Source: Turnera subulata
Lineage: Eukaryota > Streptophyta > Magnoliopsida > Malpighiales > Passifloraceae
Length of the DNA: 64,000 bases
NCBI GenBank assembly: GCA_028386065.3
Contig: JAKUCV010003137.1
Span: forward strand, 23,548 to 87,547
Reading direction: 5' to 3'
Positions 22,401-34,701 of the stretch are shown here, one piece after another. Made by a program: the position numbers and the translations under genes. The first letter of the stretch is position 1. Each line of letters begins with the position of its first letter. Below the pieces are notes generated by a model that had not been told where the DNA came from, searched no databases, and was given only the letters and a program-made list of their open reading frames with translations.

Positions 22401-22808
22401 ATATGTACATGATCGATTACATAATCTTCTGCAAGTAAGAATCTGAGTAACTTTGACTACAACAACTCATTTTACAGGATTTAAATATTCCATAATGTTC
22501 TGGTGTCATTCTGACTAGGATGCGAGATCATAGATTCAGAATATGAAATTTGGAAAACCAAAATTGACTCAAAGAGTGAGTTCCGATGTTGTGGCCCTTT
22601 GAAATTTTTGGTAATTTTCTTACATGATTTTTTCCCAAGAGTTCAAATTTTAATACTCTTATGAGGTTTTGGTAATTTTTGCTTAATTAATGTATGTATC
22701 CAAATCCTACCGCCTTTCCACCAAAAGCATCAAGAGGAAGTGTTAAGTCGGTCCGGACGAATCCAAAACCCAAAGGGAAGAACAATTGTAAATACCAATG
22801 ACTCGTCA
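22401..22808 (+). promoter_or_regulatory. Duplicated intergenic and upstream block, cut by LINE B
   Basis: 22420-22520 matches 28060-28200 (GTAAGAATCTGAGTAACTTT, GACTACAACAACTCATTTTA). 22690-22808 is nearly identical to 49320-49438, ending GTAAATACCAATGACTCGTC. In the 49-kb copy the leader and ATG of a type II gene follow at once. Here LINE B intervenes, and the leader resumes only at about 26317. Confidence 0.5.
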
Positions 22809-25800
22809 ATTGTGGTTGTGTGTGGAGTGTATGGGCCTGTTGATTTGGAAGGACGTTTAGCTTTATGGGAGCAATTGATTTCGTTGAGAGAGACGCATAA
22901 CTCTCCCTGGCTTGTAGTGGGAGATTTCAACGAGACTTTTGTACCGGAGGATCGAAAAAGTGGTTTTGTTTGTTACCGCGGTGCTAGAGCTTTGAGAAAT
23001 TTTGTTTCTGTTATGAGCCTATCTGAGTTAGAGTTGACGGGGCGATTATTCACATGGGGTAATGGAAGGGAAGCTAGTAGAATTGATCGGGCCTTCCTTC
23101 AACCGGAATGGTTTGAATTTTTTCCATCCATTACACTAAAGACCGATAGCAAAGGCTCGTCAGATCATGTGCCTATGATTGTTACAGAAGAGCAGATCAA
23201 CTGGGGCCCTAGGCCATTTCGTTTCATGAATTGTTGGTGGTCTTTCCCTCACTTTGACAAGTGGGTTGAAAGTATGTGGGAGATAATTTGTCTGAAATTT
23301 CCCCATAGATTCAGTTTTATCAAAAAGTTAAGTGCTTTAAGATTGTGCCTTCGTGAATGGAACAAGTGTTGTTTCGGTAATATTGACCTCTCTCTAAAGA
23401 GTCTGCAGTCCGCTATTGATTCTCTAGACTTGGTTGCTGAACAAAGGGATTTATCTGTTGAGGAAAGGTCTTCTCTTGCTAGTCTTAAAGCCAATTTGGT
23501 CCTTAAAAATAGGCAAAAGGAATGTTTGTGGAAACAGAAGTCTAGGTCGAGGTGGGTTCAACTTGGGGACAAAAATACAAGATTTTTTCATATAGTGGCA
23601 ACATGTAGAAAGAGGTATAATAGCATTCGGCTTCTAATGAGAGATGGATTGTCTTTCAAATCCCCATCTGAGATCAAATGCGAGGCGGTGAGGTTCTTTT
23701 CTGATTTATATCAACCGCCTCCTCTACATAGGGCCAGGATTGGATCAATTCCTATGCCTATGTTATCATCTGTGCTGGAAAATAATTTGGAGTTGCCTTT
23801 CTCATTCGATGAAATCAAAAAGGCTGTGTGGAGCTGTGCAAGTGGTAAATCCCCAGGGCCTGATGGATTTAACTTCAGCTTTTTCAAACGCTGTTGGGGT
23901 TTGGTATCGGAGGATCTTGTCGAGTTGATTAATGAGTTCTATAGAACGGGAAGCCTTCCTAAGGGCATTAATAATGCTTTTTTGACTTTGATCCCCAAAA
24001 AGAAAGAAGCCCTAAGCTTGGATGATTATAGACCCATCAGCTTGGTAAAAGGAATTTATAAAATAGTTTCTAAACTCTTGGCTTGCAGGATTAAGTCAGT
24101 GATGCCTTCTTTGATAAGTCCCCATCAGTCAGGTTTTATTTAGGGGCGTTATATTCTGGATAGTGTAATGGTGGCTTCTGAGATCATCCACATTTTCAAA
24201 AGGTCGGGTAAGAAGGCTTTTTTGTGGAAGATAGACTTTAAGAAGACCTACGATTCAGTTTCATGGGAATACCTTCTGGATTTAATGGCTGTGATGGGGT
24301 TTGGAGAAAGATGGAGAAGATGGATTTGGAGTTGCCTTTCAACTTCAAGACTCTCCATTCTTATTAATGGATCACCGTCTACCGAGTTTGCTATGCATAG
24401 AGGGTTAAAACAGGGGGATCCTCTCTCCTTTTTTCTCTTTAATATCGCTGCTGAAGTCTTGTCTGCTTTAATTCGTCAGGCTATTGTTAAACAAAAGGTG
24501 CAGGAGGTGAAGGTTGGTAGTGCATCATTTTCTATTTTGCAATATGCAGATGATACGTTATTCTTCTCCCCTGATTGCTCTGAATCTCTTCTTAATCTAA
24601 AAAGGTGTTTGCGATGTTTTGAAGTGTTATCAGGACTTTGCATAAATTTCCATAAAAGTGCTCTTTTTGGAATCAATATTCCAAAGGACAGAATCAATCA
24701 GATGTCGGGTCTTTTTCTTGGTAATTCAGGTAGTTTTCCTATTAATTACCTTTGTATTCCGTTAGGGCAGAATATGAAGAAAGTTAGTGCGCGGCGTCCC
24801 ATCATTGATCGCTTTCACAAAAAATTGGCTTCCTGGAGAGGGAGATTTCTTTCCCTTGGGGGTAGGATTACTTTGATTAAATCTGTGCTAAGTAGTCTTC
24901 CTCTCTACTTTTTGTCCTTGTATCACATTCCTGCCTCTGTAGCTAAGCAAATCTCGAGAATTCAAAGGAATTTTCTGTGGGCCGGGTGTTGTGGAGGTGT
25001 CGGCATTGAATCTATTTTGGTGAAGAACTGAAGTTTACTTTTTAAGTGGTTGTGGAAGTATATTAATTGTGACCAAGTTCAGTGGCAGGATGGTAGTTGG
25101 TTTTCGCTTATTAAGGATAAATGTCAGGTGGATAAGGCTGATTCTTTTCCTTATTTCAATCTAAACAAGGCGTCCCCTATATGGAGAAATATAGTCAAGG
25201 TGAGTGACTTATCCCTTAGCCATGGAACCTCTTTAAAAGATCTCGTTCACAGCTTGGAGATGGTCAGGATGGTAAGTTTTGGCATGATAGGTGGCTTCAA
25301 TGTGGTGTATTAAAAGTGTTGTTCCCTTCCCTTTTCTCCTTGGCGTCTAATCCAGATGCAAGCATCAGGGAATCCTTTTGTTTGAATGATAACAAGTGGT
25401 GTTGGGAGCCTGTGTGGCGGCCTCGCCCTTTTGATTGGGAGGTTCCTGTTATTCCTAGTTTGGGCCAGATCTTGTATGATGTTGCTTTGTTTCTCAATAA
25501 GAAGGACTATTGGAGTTGGTGTGGTTCCAATAAAGGGGACTATGGGGTTAAGTCTGGTAGTCTATATCAGTATAAACTTGCACCTTCTAATAAAAAACTA
25601 GCAGTGTGGTTGTCTCTTGTTCCTCCCAAGGTTGAGTATTATTTGTGATTTGTTTTTCGAAACGGGATTTGTACTAGGTCTGCTTTGTTATATAGGAATG
25701 TGCTGGAGATTGAGCAGGCTGGGTGTCCTTTTTGTGAGGCAGAGGTGGAGAAGCGTGACCATCTTTTTCTTCACTGTAGACGGGTATGGTTGTTATGGTC

Positions 25801-26140
25801 CAAACTTTGCAGATGGTGGGGAGTACAATGGTGTCACCCTGCTGATATTGAATCCCTGTTTGTAACTTGGTTTGATGTAGGTGGAATCCCCAAAGCTCGG
25901 TCTTCCTGGCTGTCCATTTTCTTTGCTATGGTCTGGTCCTCATGGTTGGTGCGCAACAATAAAGTTTTTAGGAACGAAGAAGTGGATTGGGAGTCTCTAT
26001 TCAATCTTATCCTGTTTAGAACCTACCTTTGGATAAAGGCAAAGCAAGTGGAGTTCCCTTATGGCATGTATGACCTTATTTCCTCGGTTGAAACTGTTCA
26101 GAATTGGAGGGGTGTCCCTGTTACTCTGAACTTCATGTAG
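22809..26140 (+). pseudogene. LINE B ORF2, nonsense and frameshift mutations
   Basis: Endonuclease remnant (VVGDFNETF, SSDHVPM), then the reverse transcriptase: GKSPGPDGFN, DDYRPISLVKG, stop TAG at 24141-24143, LKQGDPLSFF and an intact active-site box YADD. A deletion removes the usual EKRKMCWVAW region near 24985. A TGA lies at 25029-25031, a frame change at about 25310 and a stop at about 25646. The zf-RVT region follows (CPFCEAEVEKRDHLFLHC, LCRWWGV). At least four lesions make it inactive. Confidence 0.88.
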
Positions 26141-26300
26141 TTTTGGATCTGTTTTGGACTTTTCTTTTGGTTGTATTGTTTTTATCCGTTTTGTTGGCGC
26201 TTATCCGTTTTTTGACGGTGCCTTCCGTTTGGATGTCTTTGTACATTCTTCTATTTCTTCTTATAGTATAATATAAATTTCTCATCGTCTTATCAAAAAT
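22809..26300 (+). mobile_element. LINE B, plus strand, 5'-truncated in the endonuclease
   Basis: Starts inside the endonuclease (VVVCGVYGP) directly after the conserved upstream words. It runs through reverse transcriptase and zf-RVT to an ORF2 stop at 26140, then about 150 bases of 3' UTR ending CTTATCAAAAA. ORF1 is absent. The right boundary merges into an (AT)n tract, and I find no target duplication, so a deletion at the left junction is possible. Confidence 0.85.
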
Positions 26301-26318
26301 ATATATATATATATATAT
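26297..26318. repeat. (AT)n microsatellite upstream of a type II gene
   Basis: About 11 AT units directly before the leader GCAAATTATCAGATCTCTC. Similar AT tracts occupy the same position at 14087-14119 and 16384-16398, so this is an ancestral feature of the family's upstream region with variable length. Confidence 0.7.
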
Positions 26319-26372
26319 GCAAATTATCAGATCTCTCTTTGCAAAAACAAACATCAGAGTAAGGCATATCCA

Positions 26373-27605
26373 ATGGCTACTAGCAGAAATCTGTCGTCGT
26401 CGTCGGGTTCATCAAAAAAACGAAAGAGAGATGAGAGGCTGCATGTTGATGAAGCAAAGATCAGTACTACCTCCACCAATTATAATTGTCGTCTCCCTCC
26501 AGAAATTATGGAGGAGATACTAGCTTTGTTACCCATTCAATCCATTTATCGATTCAGGTCAGTCTCCAAGTCATGGTCTTCTTTCCTGGTCAGTGTAAAT
26601 TTCCACAAGCTTAGACTCAAATCCACACAGCCGGAGATCACAAAACTCCTATATCTTGACCCAAAGGGTATTGTAATATCAGATTACCGTGCCGGTGTAA
26701 AAACACCTACCATTACCAATTTGTGTTATCCGCCACCACCTGCTGACTTAGGTCCTGGGAGGAAGTGTCCTTACCTGGTCGGATCTTGCAACGGATTGGT
26801 TTGTTTGGAATATGCAAAGGATTACATAGTTGTCTGGAATCCATTCACCGCTAGCTATAGACCATTGCCTGCCATCTCCCTGCAGTACTCTTGTTACCTC
26901 AGAACCTATAGTTTCGGTTATGATTCGGCTTCCCATGATTACAAGGTCTTACTAGCTACACGTCATACTGGGAATGGAGTTAGGCTTTATATTTTCTCGC
27001 TGAAAACAGGTTCCTGGAAAAAGGTTGAAAATCCTGATGACACATACCTGAAATGCATTGGACCATGGCCACATGGTTTGTTCTTGAATGGAGCACTTTA
27101 TTGGGAAACTCGGGTTATGGGTCTTTCAACTGTGAAAAAAATCTTCGCTTTTGATTTGGGTAAGGAGAAGTTTTATGATGTGACCAAGTCACCGGATTAT
27201 GGATACCATAGCTTGGGTGTTGTTGGGGAATATCTGTGTATTTGTGTCTTTAGTGACCTTGATAGGTTGAGGAAGAATGCTGTTTGGGTGATGAAGGAAT
27301 ACTGCGACGAGGCATCGTGGGTCCCTTTTATTACATATTATAGTCCTTTTGACAAAGATATTGCTGCTACTTATGCAGATTATGTGTGCGACTTCGTGCC
27401 ACAATCTGCTAAAAATGGTGGATACATGATACTAAAATATAATGACGGAAATCTGCATGTGCTAAAGTGGGATAACAATCTTGAAGAAAGTGATAGAGGT
27501 GAAGCATATTTCAAGAACATCCAATTCTACAGAAGAGACGCCATTCCATACACGGAAGCTCTAGCCTCTCCCTATGCTTGTATGGAGATCAATAGAGGAG
27601 CTTGA
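26373..27605 (+). CDS. F-box protein with F-box-associated domain (type II), intact
   Basis: A 410-aa SCF substrate-receptor candidate with no internal lesion. The start is the family ATG (MATSRN), preceded by the leader CAAACATCAGAGTAAGGC. KKRKRD (residues 15-20) is a basic patch. The F-box is at about 41-82 (LPPEIMEEIL, YRFRSVSKSW) with the conserved Trp kept. The associated domain shows SCNGLVCLE, NPFTASYRPLP, FGYDSASHDYKV, LYIFSLKTGSWKKVE, LFLNGALYW, FDLGKEKFYDV, VWVMKEYCDEASWVPF and DFVPQSAKNGGYM. Compared with type I it has a shorter N-terminal variable stretch and the extra DYVCDF segment. The conserved promoter block is displaced about 3.5 kb by LINE B, which may affect expression. 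Confidence 0.9.
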   Translation: MATSRNLSSSSGSSKKRKRDERLHVDEAKISTTSTNYNCRLPPEIMEEILALLPIQSIYRFRSVSKSWSSFLVSVNFHKLRLKSTQPEITKLLYLDPKGIVISDYRAGVKTPTITNLCYPPPPADLGPGRKCPYLVGSCNGLVCLEYAKDYIVVWNPFTASYRPLPAISLQYSCYLRTYSFGYDSASHDYKVLLATRHTGNGVRLYIFSLKTGSWKKVENPDDTYLKCIGPWPHGLFLNGALYWETRVMGLSTVKKIFAFDLGKEKFYDVTKSPDYGYHSLGVVGEYLCICVFSDLDRLRKNAVWVMKEYCDEASWVPFITYYSPFDKDIAATYADYVCDFVPQSAKNGGYMILKYNDGNLHVLKWDNNLEESDRGEAYFKNIQFYRRDAIPYTEALASPYACMEINRGA

Positions 27606-28562
27606 ACATTGATGGTATACAGTTGCTTAAACATTTGAACACTCAGAACTGTGAACTTCTCAACTTTTTGTAGCGACCTGACCTTTGGTAACTTCATTTG
27701 CTTATATATATGTAGCAAGCACTGGATTTAAGTCCAATTAGTTATTAGTCCAAGTTCGTTTAATGTTTGATCTTTTCCAAATTGCTTGTTATGTCTTCTA
27801 AGTACATTGGAAATATAGTTTAGGAAATTAACCTGGCATTAACTGAATAAACCCAACCTTGGTGGGACTCAAGTTTGTCGAAGGCATTAGTTGTCTTGAA
27901 CATGTTCTAAAACCAATTCTAAGAACTAACACTAATATACATAAGCAAACACCCTGTATGTATTAATTCATCAATAAGGCAGGAGAAAATGAAACAGAAT
28001 CTGTTCTTAATGTATATTGCAGAATCTGTTCTTAAGATTGATGCAGAAAAGTAAGTAAGAATCTGAGTAACTTTGACTACAACAACTCATTTTAGAGGTT
28101 TTAAATATTCCATAATATTTTTTTTTAAAAAAATTAACTCTTTAAAAATTGTTTCTTTCGTACACTTCGATCGTCATGTGCCATGCTGACTAGGATGAGA
28201 GATCATCGTTATGGCCTTTGAAAGATGAAATTGGGGAAACCAAAATTGACTCAGAGTGAGTTCAGATGTTATGGCCTTTGAAATTTTTGCTAATTTTCTT
28301 ACATAATTTTTCCCATTAGTTCAAAGTTTAATATAATATTGGACACTGATAGACCTTTATCTAAAGTTTAAATTAAAAAAAAATGTCTAAAAGATGAAAA
28401 AAGAAGACGCACGAGATAGTGTTAAGTCGGTCCTGACGAATCCATAACCCGACGGGAAAATAATTGTAATTGCCAATGACGTGCGTCTCTCAAAATAATC
28501 ACATATGCAAATTATAAGCTCTCTTAAGACACATCAGAATCAGAGTAGGGCATATCGTTCCA
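27606..28562 (+). promoter_or_regulatory. Type II 3' flank followed by type I upstream block
   Basis: 27660-28040 is the type II 3' flank (TAGCGACCTGACC, AAGCAAACACCCTGTATGTA). 28060-28500 is the shared upstream region (GACTCAGAGTGAGTTC, GTGTTAAGTCGGTCCTGACG, CCGACGGGAAAATAATTGTA, GCGTCTCTC). The shortened leader precedes the ATG at 28563. The same sequence of blocks lies between 50727 and 52125, showing duplication of a type II/type I pair. No gene is present. Confidence 0.5.
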
Positions 28563-28588
28563 ATGGCTACTAGCGGAAATCTGTCCTC
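28563..28588 (+). pseudogene. Type I F-box gene, first nine codons, cut off by LINE C
   Basis: ATGGCTACTAGC and the following bases encode MATSGNLSS. The LINE starts right after. The last 14 bases, GGAAATCTGTCCTC, are repeated at 34688-34701 where the gene continues. The start codon is therefore 6.1 kb from the rest of its gene. Confidence 0.88.
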
Positions 28589-28787
28589 GTTTTTTTTTTT
28601 TTATGCTAATCGAGACTTTATTCAAAGCCATGAAAACTCATACAAGTACAAATACAAAAATAAAACATTGCTGGCGCCATTGAGGCCATGGTACCAGAGT
28701 AGCAATATTAACCTAACAACTGTATAACAGAAGCATAGAGTGCAAGGATGACAAGTTACACGGGGGGAGGAAACAAGGAGTACATCT

Positions 28788-31700
28788 TCAATCAAAGCGC
28801 CTGCATACTCCTTTCCATTGTTTTAGAACTTCTACCGAAGCGAGGATGCTGTGGTTGGAGTAGGGGAAATCCGGCTGCAGGGATTTGATCCACCAAAACA
28901 CTCTACTCACTATTTGATCAAACAATCTGTCCCACTGAGTGATTTCATTGTTGAAACATTTGTTATTCCTTGCAGACCAGAGTGACCAGAAGGTAGAATA
29001 ACCTAGCATCATCCAGACTGCCCTTCGCTGCAGAGAATCTTCCAACCATGGCCACTCCACCAACTATTGATGAATTGATTGAGACACCGTCCAGTTTACC
29101 CCCCACCATCTGCATATCCTGTTCCAAAATTTCCATGAGAAAGGACAATGAAGGAATAGATGGGCTACTGACTCCAACTCATGAGAGCACAGACAACAGA
29201 GGGCTTGGTCTCTTGGCAACATGTTCCTCCTGGCTAAGTTTTCTCTAACTGCCACGTCATTATTTAATAACTTCCACATAAAGCATTCTATTTTTGGTGG
29301 ACATAGGTTTAGCCAAATGTTGGGTGGTTTGACTTGCAGCATGGAGGTTTGAACTAAGGCATCCTTACCAGCTTTAGCCGTGTAAACCAGTTCCTTAGAC
29401 GAGCTCCATAGCCACCGATCTTCCGAGTTGTGATTAATGGAGACCTGCTGTAGTGCATCATCGATTTCAGAACAGGAAGCCTTCTCCCAATCAAACAACT
29501 CCCTCCTCCAAATGTTAGCTGTAGCAAGAGGTGCCGTATTGGCAAAATTGGCAAGAGTGCCTTCCTTTAGGGAGCTAGCCAAGAACAGTCTTGGGAAGGA
29601 GGAGCTAAGGATCCCGAGGGAGCACCATTTGTCATGCCAAAAAGAAATGCTGGTCCCAGAACCCACCTGGATGGAGAGGTGGTCTTTCAGCGCCATATTC
29701 AGCTCGTTTCTATCACCGGCACATCGAATAATGTTTCTCCATAAGCTGGACATTTTGTGTTGAGAAAAAGCTGGTTCGATTTTTCCAGAATCCTGCAGGC
29801 ATTTAGCATCGATGAGGTGTCTCCAAACTGTTTCCTCCTTCTGAATATATCTCCAGTACCACTTAAAGCATAGACTGTTGTTCTTGATGAGCAACGGTTC
29901 TATGCCGAGCCCGCCACACTCTTTAGGTTTTGCCACCTTGTCCCAAGCTACCCAGCACACTTTTCTTTTCTCTTGGCACCCACTCCAAAGGAATTTCCTT
30001 TGAATTTGAATCAATTTCTTACTCACACTATTCGGTAACTTGAAGATGGACATGTAATAAAGCGGGAGAGCCAAGAGTGTAGCTTTAATCAAAAGCACTC
30101 GACCTGCGAAGGACAGGAACCTAGCTTTCCAGCTTTTCAATCTTTTCTTGAGTTTTTCAAACACTGGAGACCAGCTTGCCATTTTCTTCATGTTCGCTCC
30201 TAGTGGTAGGCCCAAGTATTTGACAGGCAGTTTTTCCACACGGCACAGGAGGAGGTCGGCGTAGTATTTAGAGGTCTCGATGTCCATATTGATCCCAATA
30301 ACACTACTCTTGAAAAAATTAATTTACAGGCCTGACATGATCTCGAAACATCGGAGAACTCTTTTGAGGTTGAGGAGGGAGGAGTCGTTAGCTTTGGCCA
30401 AGATAAGTGTATCGTCTGCGAACTGAATCAGGTTTGCCGGGATGTTGTGAATGTTAATCCCCTCCACAATCCCATTTGCGATGGCTGCCTCTATTGAAAC
30501 CTTCAGTCCTTCGGCGATGAGGAATAAGAATGGGGAGAGGGGGTCTCCCTGTTTTAGGCCTTTTTCCATCCCGAATTGCGAGGAAGGTGATCCATTAATG
30601 AGGACAGACATGGTGGAAGATTGAAGGCAGCCTTTTATCAGTGAGATCCATTTTGGTGGGAATCCCATGTGCTCCATTACCTGAAACAAATACTGCCAAG
30701 AGATAGAATCGTAAGCTTTTTGAAAATCGAGTTTCCATAGAACAGTTGGCTCCTTATTTTTCTTAAGGGAATCGATAAATTCCGATGCCAACAGGACAGC
30801 ATTAAGGATATTTCTTCCCTCTAGAAAGGCGTATTGGGAGCTGCTTATTAGATGCGGCAAAGTGCTCTTGAGTCTGTGGGATAGAATCTTTGAGATGATC
30901 TTATCTGCTGCGCTCACCAATGTTATAGGCCTGAAGTCATTAAAATCTGAAGCGCCCTCCTTTTTTGGTATAAGCGTAATGTAGGAGAGGTTGACGCCTT
31001 TAGGTAGCACCCCTGATGCAAAGAAGTTCTTCACTAGATCAAGCAAGTCCATACCAATCCGATCCCAACTCTTCTTGAAAAATTTAGGTTGAAACCGTCG
31101 CAGGCCCAAACGGCTCTCTTAACCTCCTCTAGGCTGATAGGTTTTAAGAGCTCATCTGCTTGTATGGGTTGCAGGCGTGAGAACAACCCATTACACCTCA
31201 TCTTTGGTCTGAAAGCCATATTCTCACCATATAAGACAGAAAAGAACTTCACTGCCTCATCCTTAATATCCTGTGGTTCTTCAAGATCACAACCATTACT
31301 GCAGATTGATGTGATAGTATTTTTCCTTCTCCTTGCACAAGCTGATACATGAAAAAACCTCGTGTTACGATCCCCCAATTTCAGCCAATTAATATGAGAT
31401 TTTTGTTTCCAAATAATTTCCTTTTGCTTCCATTTTTGGATGAGGGCTTGCTTTAACTCGCTTTTTTTCCGGAGTTCAGAGTCCGATAGTGACACTGATT
31501 CTGCTTTGAGATCGAGGCTCTCAATCTCCCCTTGCAGTTGTGCCACCTTCTCGTCTACATAGCCGAAATAGGTTCTGTTCCACCCAAATAATAGTTTCCT
31601 CATGAACGCCTATTTTTTCATCAACTTGCAACTTCCAGAAAAAGTATTTATCCCAGAATACTGATAAAGCCTCCTTAAAGGAAGGATCCTTCCACCAACA

Positions 31701-32450
31701 ATCCTGAACCTTAATTGGTTTGAAACCCCAGTTCTTTTTGTCTTGAGTGAGAATCAGAGGCCAATGATCCGAGGTGCCTCTCTTCCCTGCTTTGAGATTG
31801 AGACCTTTGAAAGCCATACTCCATTCTGCCTGAGCCAAAGCTCTATCAATCTTGCTGGCTGATTGGCTGTTTGCCCATGTGAACTTGCGCCGAACCAAAG
31901 GAAACTTCATGAGTAGCATAGAATCCAAGAAGCTTCTGAGAGCAGAGGCACCTCTGGAGTTGATCCAATAGCTTTTTCTATCTGCAGCCACAGTAGTTTT
32001 ATTGAGGTCCCCTATTAGCAGCCTTGGAGGTAGGAATGTTTGCTTTAATTGTTTCAGTTCTTCCCACATGGCAATCATGTTATCTAAGTTGCCGTTACCA
32101 TACACGAAGCAAACGCAAAAGAGCTCAGTTGAGTCCTCAAAACAGCCCTCCATAATGATCCAGTTTTTGTTAGTTTTGCACTTAGATATATGAAAGAAGA
32201 ATTCATCCCACATCACCAACAAGCCTCCCGAAACCCCTTCTGGGTCAACTGTCAGAAAATCAAGATCACCGAGATTCCACAGTCTTGAGCAAAAATTCCT
32301 GTCTATGCCGCGTTGTTTCGTTTCACAGATACAAACCATCCTAGCTTCAAACTGAGATATTAATTCTCTGAGGTGGCTATGTTTGATCGCCGAACCTAAC
32401 CCTCTACAATTCCAAGATAAGAGGCTGAACATAAAAGTGGAAAAATACAC
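28788..32450 (-). pseudogene. LINE C ORF2 (endonuclease-reverse transcriptase), broken
   Basis: Endonuclease: SLLSWNCRGLGS, CETKQRG, GDLNKT (usual form GDxNET) and SDHWP. Frame changes near 31560 and 31070. The reverse transcriptase region has LVSAADKIISKILSHRLK, LKQGDPLSPF and an intact FADD box. TAA at 30324-30326 replaces a Lys codon before INFFKS. The frame then runs 30287-29067, including CCLCSHELESVAHLFLHC (zf-RVT) and ICRWWGV, to a TAG at 29064-29066. It resumes to 28788 (FWSLWSARNNKCF, WWIKSLQPDFPYS). Confidence 0.9.
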
Positions 32451-32482
32451 ACCGACGTACTAACCTCGTGCTAACAGGCGTA

Positions 32483-34380
32483 CTAACAACTCTCCTCCTG
32501 ATTCTTGCTCCACTCTTCACCTTCTCTAACAATCATGTCCCTCACTGCGCTTCTAGCTTCTCCTGCTTCCTCTCCGTTCCACCCCAAACAATTCCCCACC
32601 TGTATAGTGAGCTCTGCCTCCGCATCGAAATCCACAGCAGTGACGGGCGAGTGAGCTACTGGAATCACTGCCTCAGAAAACCTCTTGTTTGCGTTCATGA
32701 TAATAGAATCAGATAGGGTGTCAGACGATATTATGCTGCCTGTAAAATTCCTGACTCTCTTATGTTTTTGGGTTTTCCTTATTTGTTTTGCACTCAGGGC
32801 CTGCTTGATTTTTTGGTCTATCAGGGTTGATAGTCTAAGCTCCCTGAATGGGCTGCTTTGGGCGTCAGAAGACAGGCTACACAATTCTGTGCTGGGGGAA
32901 CCAGGCCCATTAGAACCCACGGCCCGATGATGGACAAAAGGAGTCAGCTGCATGCAACGGTCATAGCGGGCGTCGGCCTAGTGGCCCACTTTCATACTGC
33001 TACTGCCAGAAGACTCACCTGACTCCCATGTAGATGAAGTATTACAGGGCCCACTATTGGGAGAATCTCGTTTAGGCGTAAGGGTTTCTTCTATTCTTGA
33101 AGGAACACTGGACCCACCGCGACGGTCTCCGGTAGAATGGACAGATTCAAGGCTGCGTGCGCATGCCTTTCTTGGGGGGTGGTGGCTGGCAGAATTGGTG
33201 TTATCAGCCGCTACAGCATGAGAGTTAGTCTTCCGAGGGGAATGTCTATATGTGTGGTTTATGTTCTCAATGATCCCTTCAAGCTGAAAAGGATCAGATT
33301 CCAAAGCATTCGACTCAAGCACTAAGTACCGATTCACCGAGTTGAGTTTTAAACGTTCACCGTCGCCGGCCGCAGGGGGTAACCGGTGGAGGTGAGTTGG
33401 AGTCGGTGGATAGAGAGATATGAGGTCATTCACAGAGAGATCACCAACGGGACTGTATGTGGCCGGGTTGAACGGAGCCGCAACTTCAGTGCATAATATG
33501 GTGGATTTGATTCCTTTAATATCAATGTTAAACTCCCATGAAATTTGCTTCTTGACCGTGGTGAGGACCTGAATGTATGCAAAGTCAAGGCTTGTCCTCC
33601 GCTCTGTGGTCTCTGCTAGTCTGATTAGTCTCCCAAACCTTTGGGATTGCTGATCAATTCAATGAACTGCACGCACCATGCATAAAGAGGCACTCCAGCA
33701 ACTTTTATCCAATAGTGTCGATTAGTGGAGTTGTCCCCAGCTCTCCATTCTCTAAATATTAAGAAGAAATCTGTTACCCATGCAGACACCTGAGCTAACA
33801 AGCTATCTCGCTCCTCCACCAATGGGGTTTAAATCAACACCGACTCCCCTCCAAGCTCAGAAACCGTACAAACCTTTAAACCTTTAGAGACAAGAATACG
33901 TCCTAAGGTATCTCGCTCGATTGGCGTAGAGAGCACGCCGAAAATACAACGGGACAGCCATGATTCAGTTTCGATCGGAGGGTTAAAAGCAAGGTTGGAG
34001 AACCCATTGCATGCCTCTGTAACTCTATCCTTACCCTTGAGGGTTGCAACAAAGGACTTCCTCTGCTGCATTTCTTTGGAGATGGTGCCTTGCAGATGTT
34101 GAGATGGATGCTTGGTTCTTTGATGTCTGGATTTTGCAATGTTGGCACGAAGAGTGTCGTCCTCTACTTCCACGGAGCAGATCTTGTCGATCATTACCTT
34201 AGAGGCCAAACCCTTTTTTACTTTAACGAAACCGAAACGACTGCCGTTTCTTACCCTCTTACTTGGCATGTAGATATCAACTGTCTCCCCTACGAAGTGT
34301 AGTTTTGCAAGAACATCAGATATGGTCCAGCTGGGAGGGAAATTTTCGACATAAAAGCTCTGTATCTGTCCGTTCCTCAT
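32483..34380 (-). pseudogene. LINE C ORF1 (RRM plus DUF4283-like), broken
   Basis: The N-terminus has an RRM: SFYVENFPPSW (RNP2-like) and RFGFVKVKKG (RNP1-like). The middle matches the DUF4283 region (FREWRAGDNSTNRHYWIKV, GVPLYAW) after a TAA at 33829. A Ser/Pro-rich linker follows (33433-32978), then the conserved C-terminus (TIQVGNCLGW, VREGEEWSKNQEES) near 32600-32483. At least two further frame changes occur. The role would be RNA binding and RNP assembly. Confidence 0.8.
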
Positions 34381-34701
34381 AGCCTACTCCATCTGTCCCC
34401 TATGTCATTTTGAGAAGGACATAGGTTTGAGTTGGCTTGGTGTATTGTTTGATTCCTTGACTCGGAAGGTTTGGGGTGGTTGATGAGTGTTTGTTGAAAC
34501 TAGATCCCGGTTTGGGTGATAGTGGCGAGGGTGGGTCGGAAGCAGCCAGGGTTGGGACGGGTGAGGTGGTGGTTTCAATATGGTTGCGGGTGGGAAGAGG
34601 AAGGTTTGGGTTGCATGACGCCGGGGTAGTCCCGGTGACATTTGAGACAAAAAGGGGGATTTCCTGGCCACCATTCCTACTCTCTTTGGAAATCTGTCCT
34701 C

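Larger units (their letters stand above)
28589..34687 (-). mobile_element. LINE C, the most complete LINE in the window (6.1 kb)
   Basis: Poly-A tail as a T-run at about 28590-28602 and a 5' end at 34687. The target duplication GGAAATCTGTCCTC is at 28575-28588 and 34688-34701. On the minus strand it has about 300 bases of 5' UTR (34687-34381), ORF1 with an N-terminal RRM, then ORF2 with endonuclease, reverse transcriptase and zf-RVT, and about 190 bases of 3' UTR. Because the 5' UTR and RRM are present, it is probably full length. Frameshifts and stops show it is inactive. Confidence 0.93.

Noticed and set aside
22809..26300. Target duplication for LINE B
   Set aside because: The words left of 22809 do not recur at the right end, which merges into an AT tract; no TSD is claimed.
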